Shown here: one piece after another, positions 8,095-16,308 of the stretch
Layout: each line of letters begins with the position of its first letter
Position numbering within the stretch: position 1 is the first letter of the stretch
Source of the DNA: Spirochaetaceae bacterium bin103
GTDB taxonomy: Bacteria; Spirochaetota; Spirochaetia; SZUA-6; Bin103
Length of the DNA: 64,000 nucleotides
Assembly: GCA_002238925.1 (NCBI GenBank)
Contig: MPNH01000013.1
Coordinates: 20,841 to 84,840, forward strand
Direction: 5' to 3'
Position numbers and translations under genes: made by a program
Notes under the pieces: model-generated
What the model saw: the letters and a program-made list of their open reading frames with translations, nothing else
What the model was told of the DNA's origin: nothing
The model's database searches: none

Positions 8095-9969
8095 ATGGAA
8101 CTGCAGGAAACCTGGGACCTGGAGGGGATCTTCGCCGGCGGCTCGGAGTCGCCGCAGTTCGCCGGCTTTCTGGCCCGCCTGGACGAGGGCCTCGACACGC
8201 TCGCCGGCCAGGTGGCGGCGCTCGGCGAGGAGCCGGGCGACTGGAGCGCGGCGGTGCGCGACTGGCAGCAGCGCGCGGCCGAGCTGGGCGAGGCGTACAG
8301 CTTCGTGGAGTGCCTCGCGGCGGCCGATACCGGCGACGCGGTGGCCACCGCGCTTGGCGGCCGCCTGGACGCGGTGGAAGCGCGCCTGAAGGCGATCGAG
8401 GTGGAAATCGACAAGCACCTGCTGGCGCTGTCCGACCAGACCTGGCAGCACCTGCTGCAGCAGGCGCCGCTCGCCGAGGTTGCGTTCTTTCTGGACCGGC
8501 AGCGGGCCATGGCGCGCCACAAGATGGATCCGAGCCGCGAGACGCTGGCCGAGACGCTGGCGGTCAACGGCTACCACGCCTGGGGGCGGATGTACGACAA
8601 GTTGGCCGGCTCGCTGCGCGCCTCGGTGACCGAGGACGGGCAGGCGGCGGAATTGTCGATGGGCCAGCTCGTGCACCGGCTGGAAGATCCGGACGGCGCG
8701 GTGCGCGCGGATGCGTTCCGCCACCTGGAGCAAGCGTGGCGCGGCGTGCAGGACCTCTCCGCCATGGCCCTGAACAGCCAGGCGGGGTTCCGGCAGAGCC
8801 TGTACGCCGGGCGCGGCTGGCAGTCGATCCTGTGGGAGCCGCTGCACCTGAACCGCCTGCGTCCGGAGACCCTGCAGGCGATGTGGGACGCCATCGCCGC
8901 CAAGAGCACGGCGCTGCTGCCCTACCTGGAGGCCAAAGCGCGCCTGCTTAACATCGACCGCATGCGCTGGGCGGACCTGATCGCACCAGTGGCCAGGAGC
9001 GACAGCCGGTTCTCCTACGCGGCGGCCGCCGACTACATCGTGGAGCGGTTCGCGGCGTTCGGCGGCGAGCTGGGCGACTTCGCCCGCCATGCGTTCGCAC
9101 GGCGCTGGATCGAGGGGGAGGGTTTGGGGGGTGGCGGGGGCGGGGGGGGCGCCTCCCCCCGCCATGCGTTCGCACGGCGCTGGATCGAGGTGGAGGACCG
9201 GCCCGGCAAGGCGGCCGGCGGCTTCTGCACCGACCTGCCGCTGAGCAGGCAGACGCGCATCTTCATGACCTACGGCGGCACCTTCGGCGGCGCCACCACG
9301 CTGGCGCACGAACTCGGCCACGCCTACCACGCCTGGCTGCTGCGCGACCGTCCCTACTTCGCCACCCACTACCCGATGGCGCTGGCGGAGACGGCGAGCA
9401 CGTTCTGCGAGACGCTGATCATGGACGCCGCGCTCGATGCCGCCGACGGCGAGCAGGAATTGACCCTGCTCGGCAACATCGGCGACGAGGCGGTGATGAT
9501 GCTGATGAACCTGCGCAGCCGCTTCCTGTTCGAGACCGCTTTCTTCGAGCGCCGCGCGCAGGGGCCGCTGACCGCCGACGAGTTGAGTGCGCTGATGGTG
9601 GACGCACAGCGCGAGGCGTACTGCGGCGGGCTGGCCGAGGATGGCTACCACCCCCTGTTCTGGGCCTCGAAGCTGCACTTCTACCTCACTTCGATGCCGT
9701 TTTACAACTTCCCCTACGTGTTCGGTTACCTGTTCAGCAACGGCCTGTCCGCGCTCGCCCGCCGCGAGGGGCCGGGCTTCGCCAAGGCGTACGCCCAACT
9801 GCTTGAGGATACCGGCTCGATGACCTGCGAGGAACTGGCGCAGCGCCACCTGGGCGAAGACCTGACCGGCGCGGCCTTCTGGGAGCGCGCCGTGGACCGC
9901 GTGCTGGAGGTAGTGCCCCGCTTCACCCGCGCCGCTCAGCGGTTGGACGCCGGGACGGAAAGGTCGTGA
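8095..9969 (+). CDS. pepF: Oligoendopeptidase F (M3 family)
   Basis: This zinc metallopeptidase of 624 residues as read degrades short peptides in the cytoplasm. The zinc motif is AHELGHAYH (HExxH), with the third ligand in ALAETASTFCETL (Glu) about 25 residues on. GGFCTDLPLS and the C-terminal YNFPYVFGYLFSNGLSAL are typical of the family. The ATG at 8095 follows AAAGGAG at 8078-8084. The segment HAFARRWIE is present twice, separated by a Gly run (9088-9165); removing 75 bp leaves 599 residues, the usual size, so the duplication is probably not real. The gene is divergent from the M20 dipeptidase, and the two may share a peptide-salvage role. Confidence 0.93.
   Translation: MELQETWDLEGIFAGGSESPQFAGFLARLDEGLDTLAGQVAALGEEPGDWSAAVRDWQQRAAELGEAYSFVECLAAADTGDAVATALGGRLDAVEARLKAIEVEIDKHLLALSDQTWQHLLQQAPLAEVAFFLDRQRAMARHKMDPSRETLAETLAVNGYHAWGRMYDKLAGSLRASVTEDGQAAELSMGQLVHRLEDPDGAVRADAFRHLEQAWRGVQDLSAMALNSQAGFRQSLYAGRGWQSILWEPLHLNRLRPETLQAMWDAIAAKSTALLPYLEAKARLLNIDRMRWADLIAPVARSDSRFSYAAAADYIVERFAAFGGELGDFARHAFARRWIEGEGLGGGGGGGGASPRHAFARRWIEVEDRPGKAAGGFCTDLPLSRQTRIFMTYGGTFGGATTLAHELGHAYHAWLLRDRPYFATHYPMALAETASTFCETLIMDAALDAADGEQELTLLGNIGDEAVMMLMNLRSRFLFETAFFERRAQGPLTADELSALMVDAQREAYCGGLAEDGYHPLFWASKLHFYLTSMPFYNFPYVFGYLFSNGLSALARREGPGFAKAYAQLLEDTGSMTCEELAQRHLGEDLTGAAFWERAVDRVLEVVPRFTRAAQRLDAGTERS
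9081..9190. repeat. Imperfect duplication with G and C runs inside pepF (period 75 bp)
   Basis: A segment starting cgccatgcgttcgcacggcg occurs at 9085 and again at 9160. After the first copy the sequence decays into G-rich text (9112-9151), and before the second copy it is C-rich (9152-9160). It is in frame, so it only adds 25 residues including a poly-Gly run. Confidence 0.8.
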
Positions 9970-11042
9970 CGCGGACCATTCAACGGGATCTCGGCGCCCG
10001 CGGACGTCTTGCCGGCGGGCTCCTCGGATAGTCTCCGGTAAGCCGCGCGCACCGCGTTCAGGTACGTGCGGCTTACCGGCACGTGCCGGTCGCCGGTGAG
10101 CCGCACCAGCGAACGTTGTTTGCCCGGCAGCCAGCCCTTCACCTGGTCGTGGGCGACCCAGTAAGAGCGGTGCACGCGCATCCCGATGCCGCCGAGTTCG
10201 TCGATGGCATCCGCAAAACGCATCAGAACCGAGCTGGTTGCCAGCGTGGTGTGAACGTCGATGTAGTGTCCGTTGGTCTTGACGTAGATGAGTTCGCCGC
10301 TCAGCGTGGGGGCGAGACGCCTGAGGAATCGGTGCTGCGGCTCGGCGCGGGCCGCGCCCGGGTTGGGTGAACGAACCGCAGCCTGCTGCCCGGCCGCACC
10401 GCGTTCCGCCATCCGTGGCGGATCCGAGGGGCCGGACATCGCGATTTGCGCAGGGCTCGGAGCCTCCCGCCGGGCGTATTCCCGCGGTACCGCGGTCACC
10501 GGCCGGGCCCGGTATTTCGCGTACTGGCTGAGCGCGAGGAAGAAAGGAATGGACCACGCGATCAATATCGTCGCCACTACCAGGTAGTGACCTGCCAGAT
10601 CGGCGTGGTGGGAGAACAGGTGCAACTGGGCGACGTGAGCGACCGCCGTACAGGGCACCGCGGCGACCAGCATCGCCGCCGTCCACGCCACGCCGGTCTC
10701 GAGCGTCCCGCGGAAGCGCTGCATGAACAGCACCACCACGCCGGCGCAGTAGCAGACGGAAGCACCGATTACGCCGCACAGTGCGTTGTAGAACAATCGC
10801 TGCGACAGGGTAATGGACTTGTCCGGGAACGCCGGCGCGGCGAGCGCCGCAAGCATCACCACGACGGCCACCACCGCGGTGGCAACTCCCGCGACCGCGA
10901 GTGGGTCGAGGAGGTCGCGGTGGGTCGGCCCGTGCGTATTCCGTACCGTATAGCGCGCGTCGGGCTCGGACGGCATCATTCGCAGTGCCTGCCAGATCGT
11001 CGGGGCTTCAAGCAACAACCATAGCACGTTTTTGAACATCAT
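9936..11042 (-). CDS. Membrane-bound LytTR-domain transcriptional regulator
   Basis: The 368-residue protein has about four hydrophobic segments in its first half (around residues 50-72, 84-107, 117-140 and 151-172). A disordered Ala/Pro/Arg linker follows, then a C-terminal LytTR DNA-binding domain: IYVKTNGHYIDVHT, MRVHRSYWVAHDQVKGWLP, RLTGDRHVPVSRTYLNAVRAAY. LytTR domains bind paired 9-bp repeats, and a pair of matching heptamers lies just upstream (11086-11113). There is no receiver domain, so the signal is probably sensed by the membrane part. Its 3' end overlaps pepF by 34 bases, tail to tail. It is divergent from the nitrate operon and may control it or itself. Confidence 0.88.
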   Translation of the reverse strand: MMFKNVLWLLLEAPTIWQALRMMPSEPDARYTVRNTHGPTHRDLLDPLAVAGVATAVVAVVVMLAALAAPAFPDKSITLSQRLFYNALCGVIGASVCYCAGVVVLFMQRFRGTLETGVAWTAAMLVAAVPCTAVAHVAQLHLFSHHADLAGHYLVVATILIAWSIPFFLALSQYAKYRARPVTAVPREYARREAPSPAQIAMSGPSDPPRMAERGAAGQQAAVRSPNPGAARAEPQHRFLRRLAPTLSGELIYVKTNGHYIDVHTTLATSSVLMRFADAIDELGGIGMRVHRSYWVAHDQVKGWLPGKQRSLVRLTGDRHVPVSRTYLNAVRAAYRRLSEEPAGKTSAGAEIPLNGPRHDLSVPASNR

Positions 11043-11061
11043 GTCATTGTCGAAGGAGGGT

Positions 11062-11078
11062 GCAAATCATACATTTGC
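11062..11078. promoter_or_regulatory. 6-bp inverted repeat upstream of the LytTR gene
   Basis: GCAAAT at 11062-11067 and its complement ATTTGC at 11073-11078 flank five bases. The site is 20 bases upstream of the LytTR gene start, in an AT-rich patch that contrasts with the surrounding GC-rich DNA. It could be an operator or a small hairpin; no protein can be assigned. Confidence 0.4.
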
Positions 11079-11085
11079 GTATTAT

Positions 11086-11113
11086 AGGTATCAAAAAACT
11101 ACTATAAGGTATC
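11086..11113. promoter_or_regulatory. Candidate LytTR binding site: two AGGTATC repeats 21 bp apart
   Basis: AGGTATC occurs at 11086-11092 and at 11107-11113, a centre spacing of exactly 21 bp or two helical turns. This is the geometry known for LytTR regulators such as AgrA and AlgR, which bind paired direct repeats on one face of DNA. The site lies between the LytTR gene (start 11042) and the nitrate transporter (start 11241) in the AT-richest part of the window. Autoregulation, control of the nitrate operon, or both are possible. Confidence 0.5.
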
Positions 11114-11240
11114 TCCTAACTCCATATATTACGTTTCGGTAAGCAAAACGGGCAGTTTGCGGCAGGAGAATGCGGGGGATCAGTGCGTGGCACGGGTTTT
11201 GCCTATGGGTCGGCAACGAATGGTATTCAGGAGGACTACG

Positions 11241-12599
11241 TTGTCTGACTCTCCCTCTCTCGCGATCGCCAAGGCGACGCGCATCGACCTGTTCAACTAC
11301 CGAACACCCGCCATGCGGATCTTCCATACGACCTGGTTCGCGTTCTTCCTGTGCTTCTTCGGCTGGTTCGGGATCGCGCCACTGATGGCGGTGGTGCGCG
11401 AGGAACTGGCGCTCACCCAGGTCCAGATCGGCAACATCATCATTGCCTCGGTGGCAATCACGATCGTCGCGCGGCTGGTAATCGGCTGGGTGTGCGACCG
11501 TGTCGGACCGCGCATCACCTATACCTGGCTGCTGCTGCTCGGCGCGTTGCCGGTCATCGGCATCGGGCTGGCCAACAGCTACGTCTCATTCCTGCTGTTC
11601 CGGCTGGCGATCGGCGCGGTGGGGGCGAGTTTCGTCATCACCCAGTACCACACCTCGATGGTGTTCGCACCCAACGTGGTGGGCACGGCCAACGCCACCA
11701 CGGCAGGCTGGGGCAACCTCGGCGGCGGGGTCACGCAGATGGCGATGCCGCTGATCTTCGCCCTGTTCGTGACGCTGGGATTCGCCGACGCGATCAGTTG
11801 GCGCCTGGCGATGATGGTGCCGGGCATCGCCATGATCGTTACCGGGGTGCTGTACTGGTGTCTGACCACCGACACGGTGGATGGCAACTACCGCGAGCTG
11901 CGCGCGGCGCGGCGCATGGCGAGCGCCAACCAGACCAGGGGATCGTTCCTGCTGGCGGCGCGCGACCGGCGGGTGTGGGCGCTGTTCGTGATCTACGGCG
12001 CGTGCTTCGGCATTGAGCTCACGGTCAACAACATCGCCGCCCTGTACTTCAAGGATTACTTCGACCTGGGGCTGAAGGAGGCCGGGATCGTCGCCGGCCT
12101 GTTCGGGCTGATGAACATCTTCGCCCGCACCCTGGGCGGCATATTCGGCGACCGCACCGGTCGGAAGTGGGGGCTGAAGGGCCGGGTGGCCTTTCTCGGC
12201 GTCGTGCTGGCGGGCGAGGGCCTGGCCCTGATCCTGTTCTCGCGGATGGCGCTGCTGCCGATGGCGATCGTCACCCTGGTGGCGTTCAGCATGTTCGTGC
12301 AGATGTCGGAGGGAGCCACCTTCTCGGTGGTACCGTTCATCAACCGCAAGGCGCTCGGCTCGGTAGCCGGCATCGTCGGCGCGGGCGGCAATGCCGGCGC
12401 CGTGGCGGCGGGCTTCCTGTTCCGCCTGGAGGGATTGCCGTGGCCGCAGGCGCTGCTGATCCTGGGCGCAACCGTGGCCTGCGCCGCTTCTCTGACGCTG
12501 CTGGTGCGCTTCTCGCCCGCGGCCGAGGTGGAGGCGCGCGAAGAGATGGAGGAGCGGCTGCGCCGGGCGCGGCTGGAAGCCGCTCCACGGGCGGCGTGA
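11241..12599 (+). CDS. narK: Nitrate/nitrite transporter (NarK/NasA type, MFS)
   Basis: The 452-residue major facilitator protein has about 12 membrane segments. It carries both nitrate signature motifs: GWGNLGGGVTQ near residue 156 and GAGGNAGAVAAG near residue 380. The conserved substrate-site Arg is in TIVARLVIGWVCDRVGPR. It should import nitrate and possibly export nitrite. I chose the TTG at 11241 because a perfect AGGAGG at 11229-11234 sits six bases upstream; an ATG at 11220 lacks this. Its stop overlaps the nitrite reductase GTG, so it leads the nitrate assimilation operon. Confidence 0.93.
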   Translation: MSDSPSLAIAKATRIDLFNYRTPAMRIFHTTWFAFFLCFFGWFGIAPLMAVVREELALTQVQIGNIIIASVAITIVARLVIGWVCDRVGPRITYTWLLLLGALPVIGIGLANSYVSFLLFRLAIGAVGASFVITQYHTSMVFAPNVVGTANATTAGWGNLGGGVTQMAMPLIFALFVTLGFADAISWRLAMMVPGIAMIVTGVLYWCLTTDTVDGNYRELRAARRMASANQTRGSFLLAARDRRVWALFVIYGACFGIELTVNNIAALYFKDYFDLGLKEAGIVAGLFGLMNIFARTLGGIFGDRTGRKWGLKGRVAFLGVVLAGEGLALILFSRMALLPMAIVTLVAFSMFVQMSEGATFSVVPFINRKALGSVAGIVGAGGNAGAVAAGFLFRLEGLPWPQALLILGATVACAASLTLLVRFSPAAEVEAREEMEERLRRARLEAAPRAA

Positions 12600-14479
12600 C
12601 CGTGGCTGCGACCGAAAGTACCGGTGCGGGCGCCGCTGCCGGTGCGGCGGGGACGCCGGCGGAGCCACCGTTCAGCGAGGAACAGCGCCGCTACCTCGAC
12701 GAGCTGTTCGCCGGCGCCGTGCGGCGGCGGCCGCCGGGGCAGCAGGACGCCGCGGAGACAGCTCCGTCGGTGCACGGCGTGCCCGTCGACGAGCTGCCGC
12801 GGGAGGAACGGATCAAGCACGAGCGCAACGCGCTCGACATCTGGGACACGGTGCTCGCCAATGCGGCGCACGGCCGGTTCCCGGAGCCGGATGACGTGTT
12901 CCGCTACAAGTTTCACGGCCTGTTCCACACCGCCCCGGCGCAGGACGCGTACATGTGCCGGCTGCGCATTGCGGCGAACCAGATCAGCTCCCGCCAGTTG
13001 CGCGGCGTTGCGGCGCTCGCGGCCGAGTACGCCAGCGGCTATGCCGACCTCACCACGCGCGGCAACCTGCAGCTGCGCGAGGTGGGCGCCCGCCACGCCC
13101 CCGACCTGTTGATGGGGCTGTACGACCTTGGCCTTACCTCGCGCGGGGCGGGCGCCGACAACATCCGCAACGTTACCGCCACCCCCACCTCCGGGTTCGA
13201 TCCGCGGGAATTGTGCGACGTGCGCCCGCAGGCGCGCGCGCTGCACCACTACATCCTGCACAGCCGCGACCTGTACGGGCTGCCGCGCAAGTTCAACGTG
13301 GCGTTCGACAGCGGCGGCCAGGTGAGCGTAGCCGGGGACACCAACGACATCGGCCTGCGCGCGGTGCGGGTGCCGGAAGCGGGCAGCGCGGAGTTGGCCG
13401 CGGGCGTGTACTTCCGTGTGCTGCTCGGCGGCATCACCGGGCACCGCAGCTTCGGCAGCGACGCCGGCATCGTGGTGCCGCCGGAGCGGTGCGTTGCGGT
13501 GGTCGCGGCGATGCTGCGGGTGTTCGCTGGCGCCGGCGACCGCACCAACCGCAAGCGGGCGCGGCTCAAGTACGTGCTCGAGCGCTGGGGGATCGAGCGG
13601 TTCGTGGCAGAGACCGAGGCGCAGCTCGGCGCGGCGCTGACCCGCCTGCCGGTCGAGCACTGCACCGAAGCCGCGCCGGTGGTGCGCGGCGCCCACGTCG
13701 GCACGCACCGGCAGCGCCAGCCCGGTTTCAACTGGGTGGGGGTCGGGGTGCCCGGGGGCCGCCTGCCGGGCGCCCGCATGACGGCGCTGGCCGACCTGGC
13801 GGAACGGTTCGGAACGGGCGAGTTGCGTCTTACCGTGTTCCAGAATGCGCTCATTCCGCACGTGGCCGACGGCGATACCGCGGCGCTGGCGGCGGAGCTG
13901 GAACGGATCGGGCTGAGCGCGTCGCCGTCGAGCTACGCGGCCGGCACCGTGGCGTGCACCGGCAACGCGGGCTGCAAGTATGCCATGACCGACACCAAGG
14001 GCGCGGCCGTCACCCTGGCGCGCCACCTGGAACGCAGCGCGCCGCTCGACGGGCCGATCAACATCCACCTCACCGGCTGCCCGAATTCCTGCGCCCAGCA
14101 CTACTGCGGCGACATCGGGCTGCTCGGCGTCGGGACCAGCCATGACGGGGAGGCGGTGGAGGCATACAACGTGTTGTTCGGCGGTGGCATGGATCAGCAG
14201 CAGGCGCTCGCCGAGGAGGCGTACCGCGCGGTTCCGGCGGCACAACTGCCGGCGCTGCTGACCCGCGTCATGCGCGTCTACCTGAGTCACCGCCGCGAGG
14301 GCGAGAGCTTCAATGACTTCATCCGCCGCGAGGGTGTCGCCGCCGTGACACGGCTCGCCGGCGAAGCGGGCGACCCCGGCCCGGCGGCGGCCGTGGATAC
14401 GGGGAGCGCCAGGAGCGCGGCGCACGCAGCCGCCGCGGCACACGGTGTGCCGGCAGGAGCGTCCGCCGATGACGCTTGA
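12596..14479 (+). CDS. nirA: Assimilatory nitrite reductase, siroheme/4Fe-4S type (NirA)
   Basis: The 627-residue enzyme reduces nitrite to ammonium with six electrons. The duplicated ferredoxin-like and siroheme half-domains are visible: YADLTTRGNLQLREV and LTSRGAGADNIRN in the first, FNWVGVGVPGGRLPG and LRLTVFQNALIPHV in the second. The cluster and siroheme cysteines are in TVACTGNAGCKYA (near residue 455) and TGCPNSCAQHYCGDIG (near 495). This is a nitrite rather than a sulfite reductase by context: the nitrate transporter precedes it and nitrate reductase follows. The GTG start overlaps the transporter stop; a GTG at 12602 is an alternative. About 70 N-terminal residues look disordered. 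Confidence 0.9.
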   Translation: MTVAATESTGAGAAAGAAGTPAEPPFSEEQRRYLDELFAGAVRRRPPGQQDAAETAPSVHGVPVDELPREERIKHERNALDIWDTVLANAAHGRFPEPDDVFRYKFHGLFHTAPAQDAYMCRLRIAANQISSRQLRGVAALAAEYASGYADLTTRGNLQLREVGARHAPDLLMGLYDLGLTSRGAGADNIRNVTATPTSGFDPRELCDVRPQARALHHYILHSRDLYGLPRKFNVAFDSGGQVSVAGDTNDIGLRAVRVPEAGSAELAAGVYFRVLLGGITGHRSFGSDAGIVVPPERCVAVVAAMLRVFAGAGDRTNRKRARLKYVLERWGIERFVAETEAQLGAALTRLPVEHCTEAAPVVRGAHVGTHRQRQPGFNWVGVGVPGGRLPGARMTALADLAERFGTGELRLTVFQNALIPHVADGDTAALAAELERIGLSASPSSYAAGTVACTGNAGCKYAMTDTKGAAVTLARHLERSAPLDGPINIHLTGCPNSCAQHYCGDIGLLGVGTSHDGEAVEAYNVLFGGGMDQQQALAEEAYRAVPAAQLPALLTRVMRVYLSHRREGESFNDFIRREGVAAVTRLAGEAGDPGPAAAVDTGSARSAAHAAAAAHGVPAGASADDA

Positions 14480-16297
14480 GAGCACGGCGCTCGGTCTGGT
14501 GACGGAGGAGGCTCCGTTCGATGCCGCGCAGCGGATCTGGCTGGACGGCTACCTGGCGGGCATGCTCAGCGGGGCGGAACTGGCCGCCGCGGGTCCGCCG
14601 CCGCCGGTGACGGCGCCGGCGCGGCCGCTGGCGGTGGTGTACGCGACCCAGACCGGCACCGCGGAGTCGCTGGCGCGCAAGACCGCCAGGCAGGCGCGCG
14701 GGCGCGGTTTCGCCGCGAGCGTGATCGACGCCGCCGAGGCGGGGCCGGCGGGGCGGGCCGGCGCCCGCGCGCGGCGGCCGAGGCGGCGCCGGCGGAGCTG
14801 CCGGGCGCCGGCACGCTGCTGGTGATTGCCAGTACCTACGGCGACGGCGAGCCCCCGGACACGGCGGAGCCGCTCTGGGCGGAGCTGAACCGCGCGGATG
14901 CGCCGCGCTTCGATGCGGTGAGCTTCGCGGTGCTGGCGCTCGGCGATTCCAGCTACCCGCACTTCTGCGCCTTTGGCCACGCCCTGGATGAGCGTCTGGC
15001 CGCCCTTGGCGGTACCCGGCTGTGCGCCTGCACTGATTGCGACGTGGACCTGGAATCGTTTGCCGGCTGGCAGGAGCGCTGGCCGGCGGCAGCCGGCGCA
15101 GACCAGGCAACCGGCGGCAACGGGCACGGCAACGGCAACGGCGGCGGAATCGTGTCTGGCTTCTCCGTTGCCGCGGTGCTGTCCGGCGCGGAGCCGGACG
15201 ACGCCGAGCCGGACCCTGGCGCCGGTTACGACGCCGCCCATCCATTCCCGGCGTCGCTGCGGGAGAGCCGCGCGCTCACGGCAGCGGACTCGGTCAAGGA
15301 CATCCGCCACCTGGTGGTGGACATCGGCGGCTCGCAGATTGCCTATCGCCCCGGCGACGCCCTCGGCGTGCTGCCGTGCAATGCCCCGGCGCTGGTGGAC
15401 GAGGTACTCGCCGCCGCCGGTTGCGCCGCCGGCGAGCCGGTGGACTGCGGGGGCAGCGTGCGGCCGCTGCGCGAGGCGTTGCTGCGCCGCTTGGACCTGA
15501 CCCGTCCGCGGGCCGCCCTGGCCGAGCGGCTGGGCATGCCGGGCGAGCGCGCCGGCGGCGGCGTGGACGTGCTCGACCTGCTGCGCGCCGCCGCTCCCGG
15601 CGCGCTTTCGGCGCAGGAGCTGGCGGCGGCGCTGGCGCCGCTGCGGCCGCGGCTCTACTCGATCGCCTCCAGCCCGCTTGCCGCCGCGGACGAGGTGCAC
15701 CTGACCATCGCCATGGTGCACTGGGTAGCCGCCGGGCGCGCGCGCGACGGGGTGTGCTCCACCTACCTCGGCTTGCGCGCCGCCACGGGGGAGGAGGTGC
15801 CGGTCTACCTGCACCCCAACCGCAACTTCCGGCTCCCGGAAGACGACCAGGCGCCCATCGTGATGATCGGCCCCGGTACCGGTATCGCACCGTTCCGGGC
15901 CTTCCTCCAGGAGCGGCAGGGACGCGGCGCCGCCGGGGCACGCAGCTGGCTGTTGTTCGGCAACCCGCACCGCGCCACCGACTTTCTGTACCGGGACGAG
16001 CTGGAAGCATGGCTGCGGGACGGCACCCTCGGCCGGCTCACCACCGCATTCTCCCGCGACCAGGCGCACAAGGTGTACGTCCAGCACCGGATTGCCGAGC
16101 ATGGCGCCGAGCTGTTTCGCTGGCTGCAGGAGGGCGCCCACCTGTACGTCTGCGGGGACGCCGAGCGGATGGCGCCGGACGTGGACGCGGCGTTGCGGCA
16201 GGTGATCGCCGACCACGGCGGTTGCTCCGCCGACGATGCGGCGGATTACCTGCTGGGCCTGAAGCGGGCGCGCCGCTATCAGCGCGACGTGTACTGA
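14469..16297 (+). CDS. CysJ-like diflavin reductase (flavodoxin-FAD-NADPH), frame broken by a 44-bp imperfect duplication
   Basis: The first part carries a flavodoxin FMN loop, VVYATQTGTAESLARK. After a frame change the second part has IASTYGDGEPPDTA and LALGDSSYPHFCAFG (FMN), RLYSIASSPLAAADEV (FAD), GVCSTYL, MIGPGTGIAPFRAFLQER (NADPH) and the C-terminal RYQRDVY. This is the layout of sulfite reductase flavoprotein alpha and other NADPH diflavin reductases. GCCGAG at 14733 recurs at 14777; deleting 44 bp gives one 594-residue protein. The ATG at 14469 overlaps the end of nirA. By position it probably feeds NADPH electrons to NirA in place of ferredoxin, which is inference. Confidence 0.87.
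14725..14800. repeat. Imperfect duplication inside the diflavin reductase gene (period 44 bp)
   Basis: The segment beginning gccgaggcgg at 14733 recurs at 14777. Copy one degrades with C, A and T changed to G; the bases before copy two are altered towards G and C. The 44-bp period accounts exactly for the frame difference between the two halves of the flavoprotein. Confidence 0.75.
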
Positions 16298-16308
16298 AGG
16301 GGCATACG

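Noticed and set aside
9112..9165. A poly-Gly loop in PepF as a functional linker
   Set aside because: The flanking HAFARRWIE duplication and G/C-biased decay match the other artefact sites, and the family length is restored without it.
7477..10779. A minus-strand open frame of 1100 codons across pepF
   Set aside because: Most of it is the antisense shadow of pepF in GC-rich DNA. Only its end, from 7995 downward, is real: the N-terminus of the M20 dipeptidase.
13190..13205. ggttcgatcc as a tRNA T-loop
   Set aside because: It lies inside nirA in frame with conserved residues, and no matching acceptor or anticodon stems surround it. No tRNA gene was found anywhere.
12596..14479. Sulfite reductase (CysI) for the siroheme enzyme
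   Set aside because: The enzyme fits a NirA layout, and it is placed between a nitrate transporter and nitrate reductase. A CysJ-like partner alone does not make it a sulfite reductase, although dual use is possible.
12056..14485. A minus-strand open frame of 809 codons opposite narK and nirA
   Set aside because: It has no domain, no initiation site and His/Arg/Gly-rich composition typical of antisense frames in GC-rich genes. The plus-strand genes have full motif sets.
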